From: Pseudoduganella buxea
Lineage (GTDB): Bacteria > Pseudomonadota > Gammaproteobacteria > Burkholderiales > Burkholderiaceae_D
Direction: 5' to 3'
DNA: 64,000 nucleotides
Assembly (NCBI RefSeq): GCF_009720835.1
Contig: NZ_WNKZ01000003.1
Coordinates: 62,001 to 126,000 of the forward strand
The notes under the pieces are model-generated. The model worked only from the letters and a program-made list of their open reading frames with translations. It searched no databases and had not been told where the DNA came from. Both the position numbers and the translations under genes were made by a program. This document shows, in pieces, positions 1 through 8,756 of this stretch; positions within the stretch are counted from its first letter, which is position 1, and the number at the start of each line of letters is the position of its first letter.

Positions 1-66
1 GCGAAAGTCCGCGTGGGCACTGGCGAAGCTGCCGGCCAGCACAACGGACAGGATCAATCGACGCAT
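1..66 (-). CDS. Secreted protein, N-terminal fragment only
   Basis: Only the first 22 codons lie in the window; the gene runs off the left edge. The visible peptide begins MRRLILSVVLAGSFASAHA, a typical signal peptide with an AHA cleavage motif, so the product is exported. A TAAGGAG sequence, formed by the stop codon of the upstream 5'-nucleotidase and the following bases, sits 7-8 bases before the ATG and is a convincing ribosome binding site. The 11-base gap to the nucleotidase gene suggests one operon. Function cannot be assigned from this fragment. Confidence 0.7.
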   Translation of the reverse strand, partial: MRRLILSVVLAGSFASAHADFR

Positions 67-77
67 GGTAAGACTCC

Positions 78-1772
78 TTATTGCACGCGGCGGATGCGCG
101 GCTGTTCCAGCGCCTGCCCGGCCGGTTTCAGGTCCTGCTCGCGGCGCACCAGGTAGGCCGTCAGCGAATCGATATCGCGCACGCCCGTCTCGGCGCGGTT
201 GCTGCCCTTGGCGAACATGGGGAAGGCGTCGCCGCCTTCGGCGATGAAGTTGTTCGCGGCCACGCGGTAGCTGGCGTTGTCGTCCAGCGGCACGCCGTTC
301 AGGGTGGCCTCGATGACCCGCTGGCCGGCCGGGCGGCGCAGGTCGTAGGCATAGGAAAAGCCTTCGGAGACCTGCAGCAGCCCGCGCGTCTCGACCTTGT
401 CGCCGATCCACTGCTGCTCCAGCAGCACGCGCAGCTGGGCGCCCGTCAGGTTCATCACCGTCAGCGTGTTCCCGAACGGCAGGACGGCCAGCGCCTGCCC
501 TTTCGACACGACATTGCCGCTGCCGGTCTCCAGGTTGGCGCGGATGCCGCCCGTGTTCATGAACGCCACCTGGGCGCCGAAGGGGCGGGCCGCGAACAGG
601 GTGGCGTCGGCCACCAGGTTACCCAACGCCGATTCGTCGCTGCCCTTGCGCTCGCGCGTGACGGCGGGGGTGGCGATGCGCGCGACAGGCTTGGCCAGCT
701 CCGCGTTGCCCTTGGCCCGCACCTTGGCGAGATAGGTCACGGCGCGCGGGTCGGCCGGATATGCGCCCTGCTCCATGACGACGTTGCGCGCGCTGACATC
801 GACCAGCGCATTGGTCTTGCGGTCCACCACCAGCTTGATGCGCGACAGCATATGCCCGCCCATCTGCGCCTGCGTCACCAGCGTGTCGCCCACCTTGCAC
901 AGGTAGCCCTTGTGCGAGTGGCCGCTGATGACGAGCCGGATGGCCGGGTCGAGCCTGTGCACGACGGGCACCAGGTCGCCTTCCAGGTCGTTGCAATACT
1001 GCTTGTCGAATTCCGATGCCGTGCGACCGCCCTGGTGCAGCAGCACGACGAATACGCCGACGCCCTGCGCGCGCAGTTCCGGCAGCAGACGATTGACGGA
1101 TTCTGCTTCGTCGGCGAACTGCAGGCCGGCGATGCCGGCGCTGGCCACCACTTCGGCCGTGTCCCGCAGCACCGCGCCGATAAACGCTATCTTCACGCCC
1201 TTCGCTTCCAGGATGCGGTAAGGCGGCAGCAGCGGCCTGCGGCTGTTGGCATCGATGACGTTGGCGGCCACGTAGTGGAACTTCGCGCCATCGTAGCGGC
1301 TATCGAACTTGCACGCCTTGTCCGGCCGGGGCGAGGCGCAGCCACCCTTCTGCTGGCGCAGCAGCTCGATCCTACCCTGGTCGAATTCATGGTTGCCCAC
1401 CGACGTGACGGTCAGGCCCAGCAGGTCGAGCGCGCCGATGGTGGGTTCGTCGGCCCACATGGCCGACAGGGCCGGGCTGGCGCCGATCATGTCGCCGGCG
1501 CCCACCAGCAGCAGCTCGCGGTCGTCGCGGCGCCAGGCCTGCAATGCGGCGGCCAGCGTATCGATGCCGCCGGCGTGCACGGTCTTCTGGCTTGTGTCGC
1601 CCACGCCCGCGTAGGTGAACTTGTCCGCTTCCAGGTGGCCGTGCAGGTCGTTCAGGGCCACCAGGTTGATTTCGGCGAGAGGGCCGGAAGGCGTCGTGGC
1701 ACAGCCACCGAGCATGCCCAGTGCGGCGGAGAGAGCGGTGGCCAGCGCGAGGGTACGGGGAGAAAAAGTCAT
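78..1772 (-). CDS. 5'-nucleotidase/UshA-like metallophosphatase lipoprotein
   Basis: Calcineurin-like metallophosphatase of the 5'-nucleotidase/UshA family, expected to release phosphate from nucleotides in the periplasm. The N-terminal metal site motifs NDLHGH, GDMIGASP, GNHEFDQG and GHSH are all present, followed by the C-terminal nucleotidase domain (GNLVADA, NTGGIRANL). I place the start at the internal ATG giving MTFSPRTLALATALSAALG, because this yields a signal peptide with an LGGC lipobox, so the protein is probably lipid-anchored. The frame remains open 21 codons further upstream but that part looks non-coding. It lies 160 bases downstream of the Pho-box TonB receptor gene on the same strand, separated by a terminator. 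A TACAAT at 1801-1806 could be its -10 element. Substrate specificity is inferred from family only. Confidence 0.88.
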   Translation of the reverse strand: MTFSPRTLALATALSAALGMLGGCATTPSGPLAEINLVALNDLHGHLEADKFTYAGVGDTSQKTVHAGGIDTLAAALQAWRRDDRELLLVGAGDMIGASPALSAMWADEPTIGALDLLGLTVTSVGNHEFDQGRIELLRQQKGGCASPRPDKACKFDSRYDGAKFHYVAANVIDANSRRPLLPPYRILEAKGVKIAFIGAVLRDTAEVVASAGIAGLQFADEAESVNRLLPELRAQGVGVFVVLLHQGGRTASEFDKQYCNDLEGDLVPVVHRLDPAIRLVISGHSHKGYLCKVGDTLVTQAQMGGHMLSRIKLVVDRKTNALVDVSARNVVMEQGAYPADPRAVTYLAKVRAKGNAELAKPVARIATPAVTRERKGSDESALGNLVADATLFAARPFGAQVAFMNTGGIRANLETGSGNVVSKGQALAVLPFGNTLTVMNLTGAQLRVLLEQQWIGDKVETRGLLQVSEGFSYAYDLRRPAGQRVIEATLNGVPLDDNASYRVAANNFIAEGGDAFPMFAKGSNRAETGVRDIDSLTAYLVRREQDLKPAGQALEQPRIRRVQ

Positions 1773-1874
1773 GGCATCGAAGGGGAAACTTGAACCGGTT
1801 ATTGTACAGCCGCGGCGGCGCGCGCCGGCCGGCAAATCGCGCGATGAAACCTTACGTTACAGAGCCCGCGGGCG

Positions 1875-1902
1875 AAAAAAAACCGGCGCTTGCGCGCCGG
1901 TT
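1875..1902 (-). terminator. Rho-independent terminator after the Oar-like receptor
   Basis: A perfect 9-bp stem (AACCGGCGC at 1881-1889 with GCGCCGGTT at 1894-1902, loop of 4) is followed on the minus strand by a run of T. It lies 30 bases past the receptor stop codon. Confidence 0.85.
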
Positions 1903-1931
1903 CCTTGAGTCGAAACTAAGTCAGCAGGGCC

Positions 1932-4900
1932 TTAGAATTCGTACTTGACGGTGGCCTGCAGGGCCCACTGCGATTCGCCCTTGACCTGGCGCACTTCGAA
2001 GTCTTCCACCTTGTCGCGCAGCTGGTACACGTACTTGCCATCGCGGATACCGGCGAAGTCGACGAAGGAACGTGCCTGCGCGCCGTTGGACTGGAAGCCC
2101 ACTTCGTTGATACGGCCCCATTTCTTGTTCAAGAGGTTACCCACGTTGAACAGGTCCAGCGTGAAGATGCCCTTGTGACCTTGCCAGAAGCCCGGCACTT
2201 CCTGCGAAACGCGCATGTCGAAGGTGTTGGTCCATGGCGAGAAGCTGGTGTTGCGGTCGACCACTTTGCCTGCCGAATTGCGCAGGGCGCGGTTGCCGTT
2301 GACGATGTCCCAGAACTTCTGCTCGTTGGCACGGTTGGCGGCGGTATCGCCCTTGAACACGACTTCACCCGAACCGAAGGCTTTCGGGATGTACATCAGG
2401 TCGTTGCCGGCCAGGTCGTCGCCGTTCATGTCGTTGTTGAACGTCCAGCTGTATGGCTTGCCCGAACGGCCTTCGTAGAACAGGCCGAAGGTGGTGTTGT
2501 ACGCACCGAAGAAGCGCTTGCGGAAGTTGACGAAGGCGTTGATGCGGTCCTTCACCAGGTAGCTGGAATTGGCTTCCACTTCCTCGTTCGGGTTGAACAC
2601 GGAACGGCCGGACCAGTTCGAGTTCGACGTCGACGACGTCAGCGGCGACACTTCCTTCGATTCCGTGTACGTGTACGAGATCGACCAGCCCAGGCCCGAA
2701 ATCATCGGACGGCTCAGCGACAGGGTGGCCAGGTTGCTGCCGCCCTGCTTGGTGCCGGTGGCAACCAGCACGTTGGCGAAGCTGGCGTTCGAGTTGTTGC
2801 GGGCACGTGCCGAGCAGTTGCCGCTGGTGATACGCGTACCGGTGGCGCTCCAGCAGTTTTCCGCATAGGCGGCGTTGCCGTAGTACTGCTGGCGGCCGTC
2901 GCTGCCGATACGGGTCGGGTCGCCCAGGTTGACGTTGCGGTAGAAGATGGCGTCACGCACGTCCGTCTTCAGGTATTCCGCGCTGACGACCAGGTTTTCC
3001 CAAGGCAGTTCGTGATCGACGGCCAGGTTTGCCTTCCAGACGGACGGCTGACGCAGGCCCGAAGCCAGGACGTCCACCGAAGCGGCTGGCGACGTGCCTG
3101 GCAGGCGCGGCTGGTTGTTGATGTCCGGGCTGAAGCGACCCGAGGCCGTCGTGCTGCATGGAGACAGGCCCGTTGCGCCGCAACCGATGACGGACGTGGC
3201 CACGCCGGCGTTCTGGAACGGGTTGCCCAGCCAGACGGCCATGGCCGAACCCTGGAACAGGCCGGCACCGCCGCGGATCTGCGTACGGCGCGCCGATTCC
3301 AGCGTGTAGTTGAAGCCGACGCGCGGCTGCCACAGTTTCTGGCCGTCGAAGGTGTTGGTGTTGTCCAGTCCGAAGCCACCCGTCAGGCGGCCATCGGCGC
3401 CGACCGACGAAGGCGCGGCCAGCAGCGCATTGCGCGAAGGACGCTGGCCGACGTCGATGCCGTCCACGCGCACGCCGCCTGTAACGGTCAGCTGTGGCGA
3501 AACGGTCCACGTATCCTGCAGGAACAGGCCCGTGTTCTTCGTCGTGAACTTGGCGACGGCGTCTTCCAGCGAGAAGCCGGCATTGGCCACGGTGTTCTGG
3601 TACACGGTCGGGCGGCCCAGGCGGAAGTTTTCCAGCACGGCCGCTTCGGTCTGCGCGGCGTTCGAGCCGCAGGTTTCCAGCGTATTGAGGGTACCGTCGG
3701 CGTTACGGCCCAGGAATTCGTAGCCGATCTTCGGAATGCAGGCGAAGGTATAGTTACCGTACAGGTTCTGGACGAAGGCGTTGTAGATCTCGTTCTTCTG
3801 GTAGTCCGCGCCGAATTTCACTTCATGCGCGCCCAGCTGCCAGTTGGCGCCGACGTAGTAGTCGTCCGTCTTGGTGCCCAGCACATTGCGCTGGCGGCTG
3901 TTTTCCGTACCGAAGTTCAGGAAGCGGTCGTTCGTCGACGTGCCCGATGGCGTGCCGGCGGGCAGCGCGCCCGTGAAGCGCAGGCCGACCAGCGGCATCT
4001 GCGAGTTCACCTTCGGCACGCTGTCGTAGTCGCGCACGGACAGCTTGACCTCGGTCGAGAAGGTCGGAGTCCAGTCGGACGTCAGCTGGGCCACCTTGGT
4101 TTCGATGACCTTGCCCTGGTTGTACCAGTAGCTGTTCAGCGACAGGCCCGTGGCCGACAGGCCGGGGAAGATCGGCTCGGACTGCTCGGTCTTGGACCAG
4201 CGGAACATGGCGCGGTGATCGTCCGTGATGTTCCAGTCGAATTTCACCAGCTTGTCCGTCACGTCCAGCATCGTGCCGACCGGGACGACGTCCGTGCCGG
4301 CGTCGAGGCCGTAGCGGTTCTGGGCGATCTGCTGTGCCTGGGCGATGGCGGCCGGGGTGATGCCGACGTTCGTCAACGAGCTGCCCACAGGGCCGAAGGA
4401 CGGCGCCGTGCGGGTCGATTCCAGCTTCTCGTAGTTGGCGAAGATGAACAGCTTGTCCTTGATCAGGGGGCCGCCGACGGTGGCGCCCTTGGTGGTTTCC
4501 TTGAACTTGGCCGGTTCGTAGTATTCGCCGGTCGACGAATTGAAGCGGTCGCCCACGGTCGAATCGTTACGGAAGACGTAGTAGACGCTGCCCTTGACCT
4601 TGTTCGTGCCGGACTTGGTCACGGCGTTGATATTGCCGCCCGTGTAGCCCTTCTGCGTGACGTCGTAGTTGGCGACGTTGACCTGCACCGACTGGATCGC
4701 TTCGATCGAGATCGGCTGCTTCGACGTGGGCGAACCGGAAGCTTCCAGGCCGAAGGTATCGCTGACGGAGACGCCGTCGATGGTCAGGGTGTTGTAGCGG
4801 CTGTTCTGGCCGGCCACGGACAGTTCGCCACGTTCCTTGTCGGTCTGCGACACGCGCGGGTCGGTACGGGCGTAATCCTGCAGGTTGCGGTTGATCGAAC

Positions 4901-5354
4901 CCTGGATCGCCAGTTCGGTGGCGCTGATGTTGGTGCCGGCGCCCATCGTGGTTTTCGAGAAGCGGTCGTTACGCACGGCGCTGCCCGCGACGACGACGGT
5001 CTGCATCGGCTGGCCCAGTTGCGCGTCGACGCTGGCCGTTTCGGCCAGGTTCACGAAGACGTTCTCGCGCTTTTCCGTCACGCCGTTTTTCTCGATCGTG
5101 ATGGTGTACGGACCGCCCACGCGCAGGCCACGTGCGACGTAACGGCCTTGTGCGTCGGTGGTGACGTTGTTGACGGAGCCGGACTCGACGTGAACGATCG
5201 TGACCGTCGCGCCGGCGGCAGGATTGCCGTCCGCGCCCGAGATACGGCCACCGATGGCCGAGGTCGTGTTCTGCGCGAAGGTCGGTGCCGCCGCCAGCGC
5301 GATGGACAGGCTGAGCGCGATCTGCGTGAGCCGGAGCCGCTTGTGATTCATCAT
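1932..5354 (-). CDS. Oar-like TonB-dependent receptor, PhoB-regulated by inference
   Basis: Very large (1140 aa) outer-membrane receptor. It has a signal peptide ending in APTFA, then a carboxypeptidase-regulatory-like domain (about residues 30-115, with ISGADGNPAAGATVTI and DAQGRYVARGL), a TonB plug (about 120-260, with YNTLTIDGVSVSD and GYTGGNINAVTKSGTN) and a long beta-barrel ending in VKYEF, the aromatic end expected for BAM insertion. This order is that of the Oar/OmpA-related TonB receptors. The start is one of two adjacent ATG codons (5354 or 5351); a weak GGGG is the only ribosome binding site seen. Upstream lies a four-unit Pho box, so expression under phosphate starvation is likely. 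The ligand is unknown; the nucleotidase gene next door makes a phosphorylated organic compound a reasonable guess, not a demonstrated one. Confidence 0.9.
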   Translation of the reverse strand: MMNHKRLRLTQIALSLSIALAAAPTFAQNTTSAIGGRISGADGNPAAGATVTIVHVESGSVNNVTTDAQGRYVARGLRVGGPYTITIEKNGVTEKRENVFVNLAETASVDAQLGQPMQTVVVAGSAVRNDRFSKTTMGAGTNISATELAIQGSINRNLQDYARTDPRVSQTDKERGELSVAGQNSRYNTLTIDGVSVSDTFGLEASGSPTSKQPISIEAIQSVQVNVANYDVTQKGYTGGNINAVTKSGTNKVKGSVYYVFRNDSTVGDRFNSSTGEYYEPAKFKETTKGATVGGPLIKDKLFIFANYEKLESTRTAPSFGPVGSSLTNVGITPAAIAQAQQIAQNRYGLDAGTDVVPVGTMLDVTDKLVKFDWNITDDHRAMFRWSKTEQSEPIFPGLSATGLSLNSYWYNQGKVIETKVAQLTSDWTPTFSTEVKLSVRDYDSVPKVNSQMPLVGLRFTGALPAGTPSGTSTNDRFLNFGTENSRQRNVLGTKTDDYYVGANWQLGAHEVKFGADYQKNEIYNAFVQNLYGNYTFACIPKIGYEFLGRNADGTLNTLETCGSNAAQTEAAVLENFRLGRPTVYQNTVANAGFSLEDAVAKFTTKNTGLFLQDTWTVSPQLTVTGGVRVDGIDVGQRPSRNALLAAPSSVGADGRLTGGFGLDNTNTFDGQKLWQPRVGFNYTLESARRTQIRGGAGLFQGSAMAVWLGNPFQNAGVATSVIGCGATGLSPCSTTASGRFSPDINNQPRLPGTSPAASVDVLASGLRQPSVWKANLAVDHELPWENLVVSAEYLKTDVRDAIFYRNVNLGDPTRIGSDGRQQYYGNAAYAENCWSATGTRITSGNCSARARNNSNASFANVLVATGTKQGGSNLATLSLSRPMISGLGWSISYTYTESKEVSPLTSSTSNSNWSGRSVFNPNEEVEANSSYLVKDRINAFVNFRKRFFGAYNTTFGLFYEGRSGKPYSWTFNNDMNGDDLAGNDLMYIPKAFGSGEVVFKGDTAANRANEQKFWDIVNGNRALRNSAGKVVDRNTSFSPWTNTFDMRVSQEVPGFWQGHKGIFTLDLFNVGNLLNKKWGRINEVGFQSNGAQARSFVDFAGIRDGKYVYQLRDKVEDFEVRQVKGESQWALQATVKYEF

Positions 5355-5462
5355 GTTCTACCCCAAAAAGGAACGTTTTATTGGTGTTTTCGACGCAAAT
5401 CGTGACTTTTACGTCTCGACACCACTCTTTAGCTGTGTTGCAAACTGCTTGGCCGACCCGGG

Positions 5463-5517
5463 ATTTTAGTGGCGATGCATGTCAAGGCCGTGACAGCTTT
5501 ATGACAGTTTCGTGACA
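5463..5517 (-). promoter_or_regulatory. Four-unit Pho box and -10 element of the receptor gene
   Basis: Read on the minus strand, TGTCA-type half sites recur exactly every 11 bases (plus-strand positions 5513, 5502, 5491 and a one-mismatch unit at 5480). The middle units read CTGTCATAAAG then CTGTCACGGCC, nearly the Escherichia coli phoA Pho box. A TAAAAT at 5463-5468 sits 11 bases after the last unit, the usual Pho promoter geometry in which PhoB replaces a -35 element. It points at the receptor gene starting at 5354, leaving a leader of about 100 bases. Confidence 0.82.
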
Positions 5518-5689
5518 ATCGCGGCGCACCTTCGGGACTAGAATGACATAGCCATCAACCAACTATGCATGAGCGTCAAGGGCGTGACAAATTCGATTTA
5601 CCGAGCATATTTATATGCGCAAACAATAAATCGGATGACAAAACGCGCTGGAAGGGAGCCGGAACCGGGGGTCGGACCGACGGCGGCAT

Positions 5690-5914
5690 TATAAATGAGG
5701 GTCTCCGCCGTGAAATTAATTCATTAAGAAATGACTAAAACGGTGGCGGAACTGCCACAAACTGTAGCGCCACGGCTACACAGTTGTCGATTCAAGTATT
5801 CTATAAAGCAAGAAATCCGGTTATGGGGATGGCCGGAAATGAGGCGGGAAGCCCGTAAAACGCGGCAGGGGGGCATATCCCGGCAGCATGTAGATGCTGC
5901 CGGGATATTTTTTT
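5690..5914 (+). ncRNA. Candidate small RNA ending in a strong hairpin (tentative)
   Basis: The 563-base gap 5355-5917 holds no convincing gene. Its right end carries a perfect 15-bp stem (5875-5889 with 5894-5908, loop GTAG) followed on the plus strand by seven T, a textbook terminator facing right although both flanking genes face left. Before it come several smaller hairpins on the same strand: GGTGGC/GCCAC near 5741-5757, ACTGTAGC/GCTACACAGT near 5760-5784, and CGGG/CCCG near 5845. A TATAAA at 5690-5695 is the only -10-like element seen, with no good -35. An alternative is that the hairpin protects the 3' end of the adenosine deaminase mRNA on the minus strand. Confidence 0.25.
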
Positions 5915-5917
5915 ATG

Positions 5918-7387
5918 TCATTTTCTCGTGCCGGCGGCGACGATTTCCGCTTCAAAAATCTTGAAACGGCCGTCCAATTGCTTGATCAAGCGTTGTTTAT
6001 CCGCGTCAGCCAGGAAGGCATGACGGATGCTGTCGTACGACAGCCGCTTCAGTTCCGCATAGTCCGTCTTGTAGCGTGTGGCAAACAGCACATACTCGTT
6101 CGACAGGTTATGGCGCGTGACACCCGCGTCGTCCGTGGAGATCACGAAGGGCACGCCATGCTTGCGGTACAGCTCGACAGGATGGTCGGCGCCCTTGACG
6201 CCCAGGATGAACTCGTTGCTGGTCAGGTTGATCTCGACGGGAATCCTGCGTTCGCGCATCGTGCGCAGGATGGCCAGCGCATTCTTCTCGTGGGCGATGT
6301 CGATGCCGTGGCCGATGCGGTTCGCGCCGGCCACGTTCACTGCTTCGCCGATATGGAAGGTCAGGCCTTCCGGCGGCACGATGCCCAGTTTCAGTTCACC
6401 CGCGTGCAGGGCCGTCTTCACGTCCGGATACTTCGCCTTCAGGAAGCGGAACATGCGCATGTGCAGGCTGTAGTCGCGCATCGACACGTTCAGGCTTTCC
6501 TGGCCGACGATATTGACGCCGACAATCTTCGGGTTGGCCTTGGCCAGCCTGGCGCTGGCCAGCATCTGCGAAAACACGACGGACGGCGACAGGAAGCGCA
6601 GCACATACGGCTGGTAGCGCATCGTGAAATGTTCGTCGTCGATGCCGGCGCTGCTGGCTTCCACATTGGCGACGTAGTCGGCAATGCCCTTGGCAAAAGC
6701 GGGATTGGCTTCCAGCCTGGCCGCCAGCGCGCCCAGCGCCGCGTCCAGCTGGGCCGGATCGAAGCCGGGGGAAGCCACCAGCTTGTCGAAATCCGCATCG
6801 GCCGTGATGGGCGCCAGCTCGAAGATGGTCTCGATATACGCCAGGTTCTCGGCGATGGCGCGCGCCTTCAGGGTGCGCAGGCCTTCGGCCGTATTGGTCG
6901 AGGCGACGGGGCCGAAGTAGCCGAAGGTGTCGAAGAAGGTCTGGTCCGGCGGGCGCTGGTCGGCGCCGTGGTTGTAGAAATCCAGGGTCGACCACTTCTG
7001 CAGCAGCTCGCGGTAGCTGTCGTTGTCCGCTACCAGGTCGCGCCCGGAAACGCAGGTGCGCAGCGGCGCCGGCTTGGCCGCTTCGGCCGCAATGGCCGCC
7101 TTGTCGGTGGTGATGCGGAAGTTGGTCTTGCTGACGCAGTAGCCCTGGCGGTCGACCCATTCCAGGTACTGCTCGGCGTAGATGGCACCCGAGTAGTGGT
7201 GGTGCAGGTCGCCGCCCTTGGGCATCATCGTCAGGAACATCGTCAGTTCTGCCGTCTTCGGCTGCGCCCCCGCCACCAGGGTGGCGAAGTGGCGCTTGAC
7301 GATATCCTCGTTGGTGGCGCTGGCCGCGCCGCCGGCGCCCGCCAGCATTGCGGCTGCCGTGACGGCTGTGATGAATTTTCTCTGCAT
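5918..7387 (-). CDS. Secreted adenosine deaminase
   Basis: Adenosine deaminase family, 489 aa, longer than cytoplasmic Add because of a signal peptide (ending near AGGAASA) and an extended N-terminal region like the ADGF/secreted group. Metal and catalytic motifs are visible: DLHHHYSG (zinc histidines), ALHAGEL (the glutamate and histidine), RIGHGIDIA, and STDDAGVTR (zinc aspartate pair). It would turn adenosine into inosine outside the cytoplasm. It is the last gene of the xdhA-xdhB-xdhC-guaD run, 54 bases after guaD, so it probably belongs to the same purine-use operon. The secreted location fits a pathway in which an exported 5'-nucleotidase first yields adenosine. No minus-strand terminator with a T run follows the stop. 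Confidence 0.88.
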   Translation of the reverse strand: MQRKFITAVTAAAMLAGAGGAASATNEDIVKRHFATLVAGAQPKTAELTMFLTMMPKGGDLHHHYSGAIYAEQYLEWVDRQGYCVSKTNFRITTDKAAIAAEAAKPAPLRTCVSGRDLVADNDSYRELLQKWSTLDFYNHGADQRPPDQTFFDTFGYFGPVASTNTAEGLRTLKARAIAENLAYIETIFELAPITADADFDKLVASPGFDPAQLDAALGALAARLEANPAFAKGIADYVANVEASSAGIDDEHFTMRYQPYVLRFLSPSVVFSQMLASARLAKANPKIVGVNIVGQESLNVSMRDYSLHMRMFRFLKAKYPDVKTALHAGELKLGIVPPEGLTFHIGEAVNVAGANRIGHGIDIAHEKNALAILRTMRERRIPVEINLTSNEFILGVKGADHPVELYRKHGVPFVISTDDAGVTRHNLSNEYVLFATRYKTDYAELKRLSYDSIRHAFLADADKQRLIKQLDGRFKIFEAEIVAAGTRK

Positions 7388-7428
7388 GACGATCCCGGTG
7401 GTAGTGGGAAGTTCAGCCCTGCCCTGCC

Positions 7429-7452
7429 CTTATTTCTGCCCTTATTTCTGCC
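7429..7452. repeat. 12-bp tandem duplication at the guaD stop codon
   Basis: CTTATTTCTGCC occurs twice in direct succession. The inner copy encodes the last residues of guaD and its TAA stop; the outer copy repeats them downstream. It looks like replication slippage and has no obvious effect on the protein. Confidence 0.9.
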
Positions 7453-8755
7453 CGCGTGCGTGCACCCGGCGTCCGCCCGAATACGTGGCCGCGATCGTGC
7501 GGTCGTCGCCCAGCAGCGCCAGCGCGAACAGCATTTCTTCCAGGCTGTCCGTATTGGCGGTGCGGCGGGCCAGCAGCGGCGTGGCCTGCGGATCGAGGAC
7601 GATGAAGTCCGCTTCGCGACCGGCGGCGAAACTGCCGATCGTGTCCTCCAGGTGCAGGCTGCGCGCCGCGCCCAGGGTGGACAGGTAGAACATGCGCAAG
7701 GCCGGCAGGTAGCTGCCCTTCAAGCGCGCTACTTTATAGGCTTCATTCATCGTTTGCAACATCGAGAACGACGTGCCCGCGCCCACGTCCGTGGCCAGGG
7801 CCATCAGCATGCGCGCCTGGTCGGCCCGCTCGAAGTCGAACAGGCCGCTGCCCAGGAACAGGTTCGACGTGGGGCACACGGCCGCCGCCGATCCCGTTTC
7901 CGCCATGCGCGCGCGATCCTGCTCGTCGAGCCAGATGCAGTGGCCGAACACGGCGCGCGGGCGCATCATGCCGTAGCGGTCATACACGTCCAGGTAGCTG
8001 CGCGCGGCCGGATACAGTTCCTTCACCCAGCGGCATTCGTCTTCGTTCTCCGACACGTGCGTCTGCAGGTAGGTATCGGGGAAGGCGCGCGCCAGCTCGC
8101 CCGCCACGCCCATCTGCGCCTCGGTCGACGTCGGCGCGAAGCGGGGCGTGATCGCATACAGGGAGCGCTCGTGCTTGTGCCAGCGGCGGATCAGGTCTTC
8201 CGTCTCGCGCCCGCCCTGCTCGGCCGTGTCGCACAGGAAGTCGGGGCAGTTGCGGTCCATCAGCACCTTGCCGGCGATCATGCGCAGACCGCGCGCTTCG
8301 CTGGCGGTGAAGAAGGCGTCGACGGACTGCGGATGCACGGTGCAGTAGACCAGCGCCGTCGTCGTGCCGCAGCGCAGCAGCTCATCCAGGAAGAACTCGG
8401 CCACGGCCGCCGCGTGCGCCGGGTCCTGGAAGGCGCGCTCGGTCGGGAAGGTGTACTGCTCCAGCCATGGCAGCAGGCCCGGTGCCGGCGAAGCAATCAT
8501 GTCCGTCTGCGGGTAGTGGATATGGGCGTCGATGAAGCCCGGCGTGATGATCTTGCCGCGGTAGTCGACAACTTCCGTACCGGCCGGCAGCGTGGGGGCC
8601 AGCTGGGCATAGTCGCCCGCCGCCACCACCTTGCCGGCGGCAACGATCAGAAGGCCATCGGCATGCCAGGCGTGGGCCTGTTCGGCGAAGGCCGGATCGG
8701 CGTGGAAGTGCAACAAGCCTGCCCGGTAGGCTTGCACATGTGATGCTGTCTGCAT
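7442..8755 (-). CDS. guaD: Guanine deaminase
   Basis: Cytoplasmic zinc amidohydrolase converting guanine to xanthine, 437 aa as usual for the family. Diagnostic stretches are PGFIDAHIHYPQTDM (metal-binding HxH with the guanine deaminase signature), PAPGLLPWLEQYTFPTE, HVSENEDE, and FGHCIWLDE. It follows xdhC with a one-base gap and feeds xanthine directly to the xanthine dehydrogenase encoded just upstream. The start ATG is the first in frame and lies right after the xdhC stop, supporting translational coupling. Confidence 0.94.
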   Translation of the reverse strand: MQTASHVQAYRAGLLHFHADPAFAEQAHAWHADGLLIVAAGKVVAAGDYAQLAPTLPAGTEVVDYRGKIITPGFIDAHIHYPQTDMIASPAPGLLPWLEQYTFPTERAFQDPAHAAAVAEFFLDELLRCGTTTALVYCTVHPQSVDAFFTASEARGLRMIAGKVLMDRNCPDFLCDTAEQGGRETEDLIRRWHKHERSLYAITPRFAPTSTEAQMGVAGELARAFPDTYLQTHVSENEDECRWVKELYPAARSYLDVYDRYGMMRPRAVFGHCIWLDEQDRARMAETGSAAAVCPTSNLFLGSGLFDFERADQARMLMALATDVGAGTSFSMLQTMNEAYKVARLKGSYLPALRMFYLSTLGAARSLHLEDTIGSFAAGREADFIVLDPQATPLLARRTANTDSLEEMLFALALLGDDRTIAATYSGGRRVHARGQK

Positions 8756-8756
8756 A

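Noticed and set aside
2175..5405. Very long open frame opposite the Oar-like receptor (similar ones at 5894-8743, 9926-13690 and 42025-44877)
   Set aside because: These are antisense shadows caused by high GC and codon bias; the translations are rich in Arg, Gly, His and Val with no domain, while the opposite strand encodes clear families.
5574..5589. Second Pho-box-like pair upstream of the first
   Set aside because: Only two half sites, one degenerate, with no gene or -10 element correctly placed; not reported as a site.
5731..5964. 77-codon plus-strand frame in the gap before the adenosine deaminase
   Set aside because: It reads through the terminator hairpin and into the antisense of the next gene, with no signal or domain.
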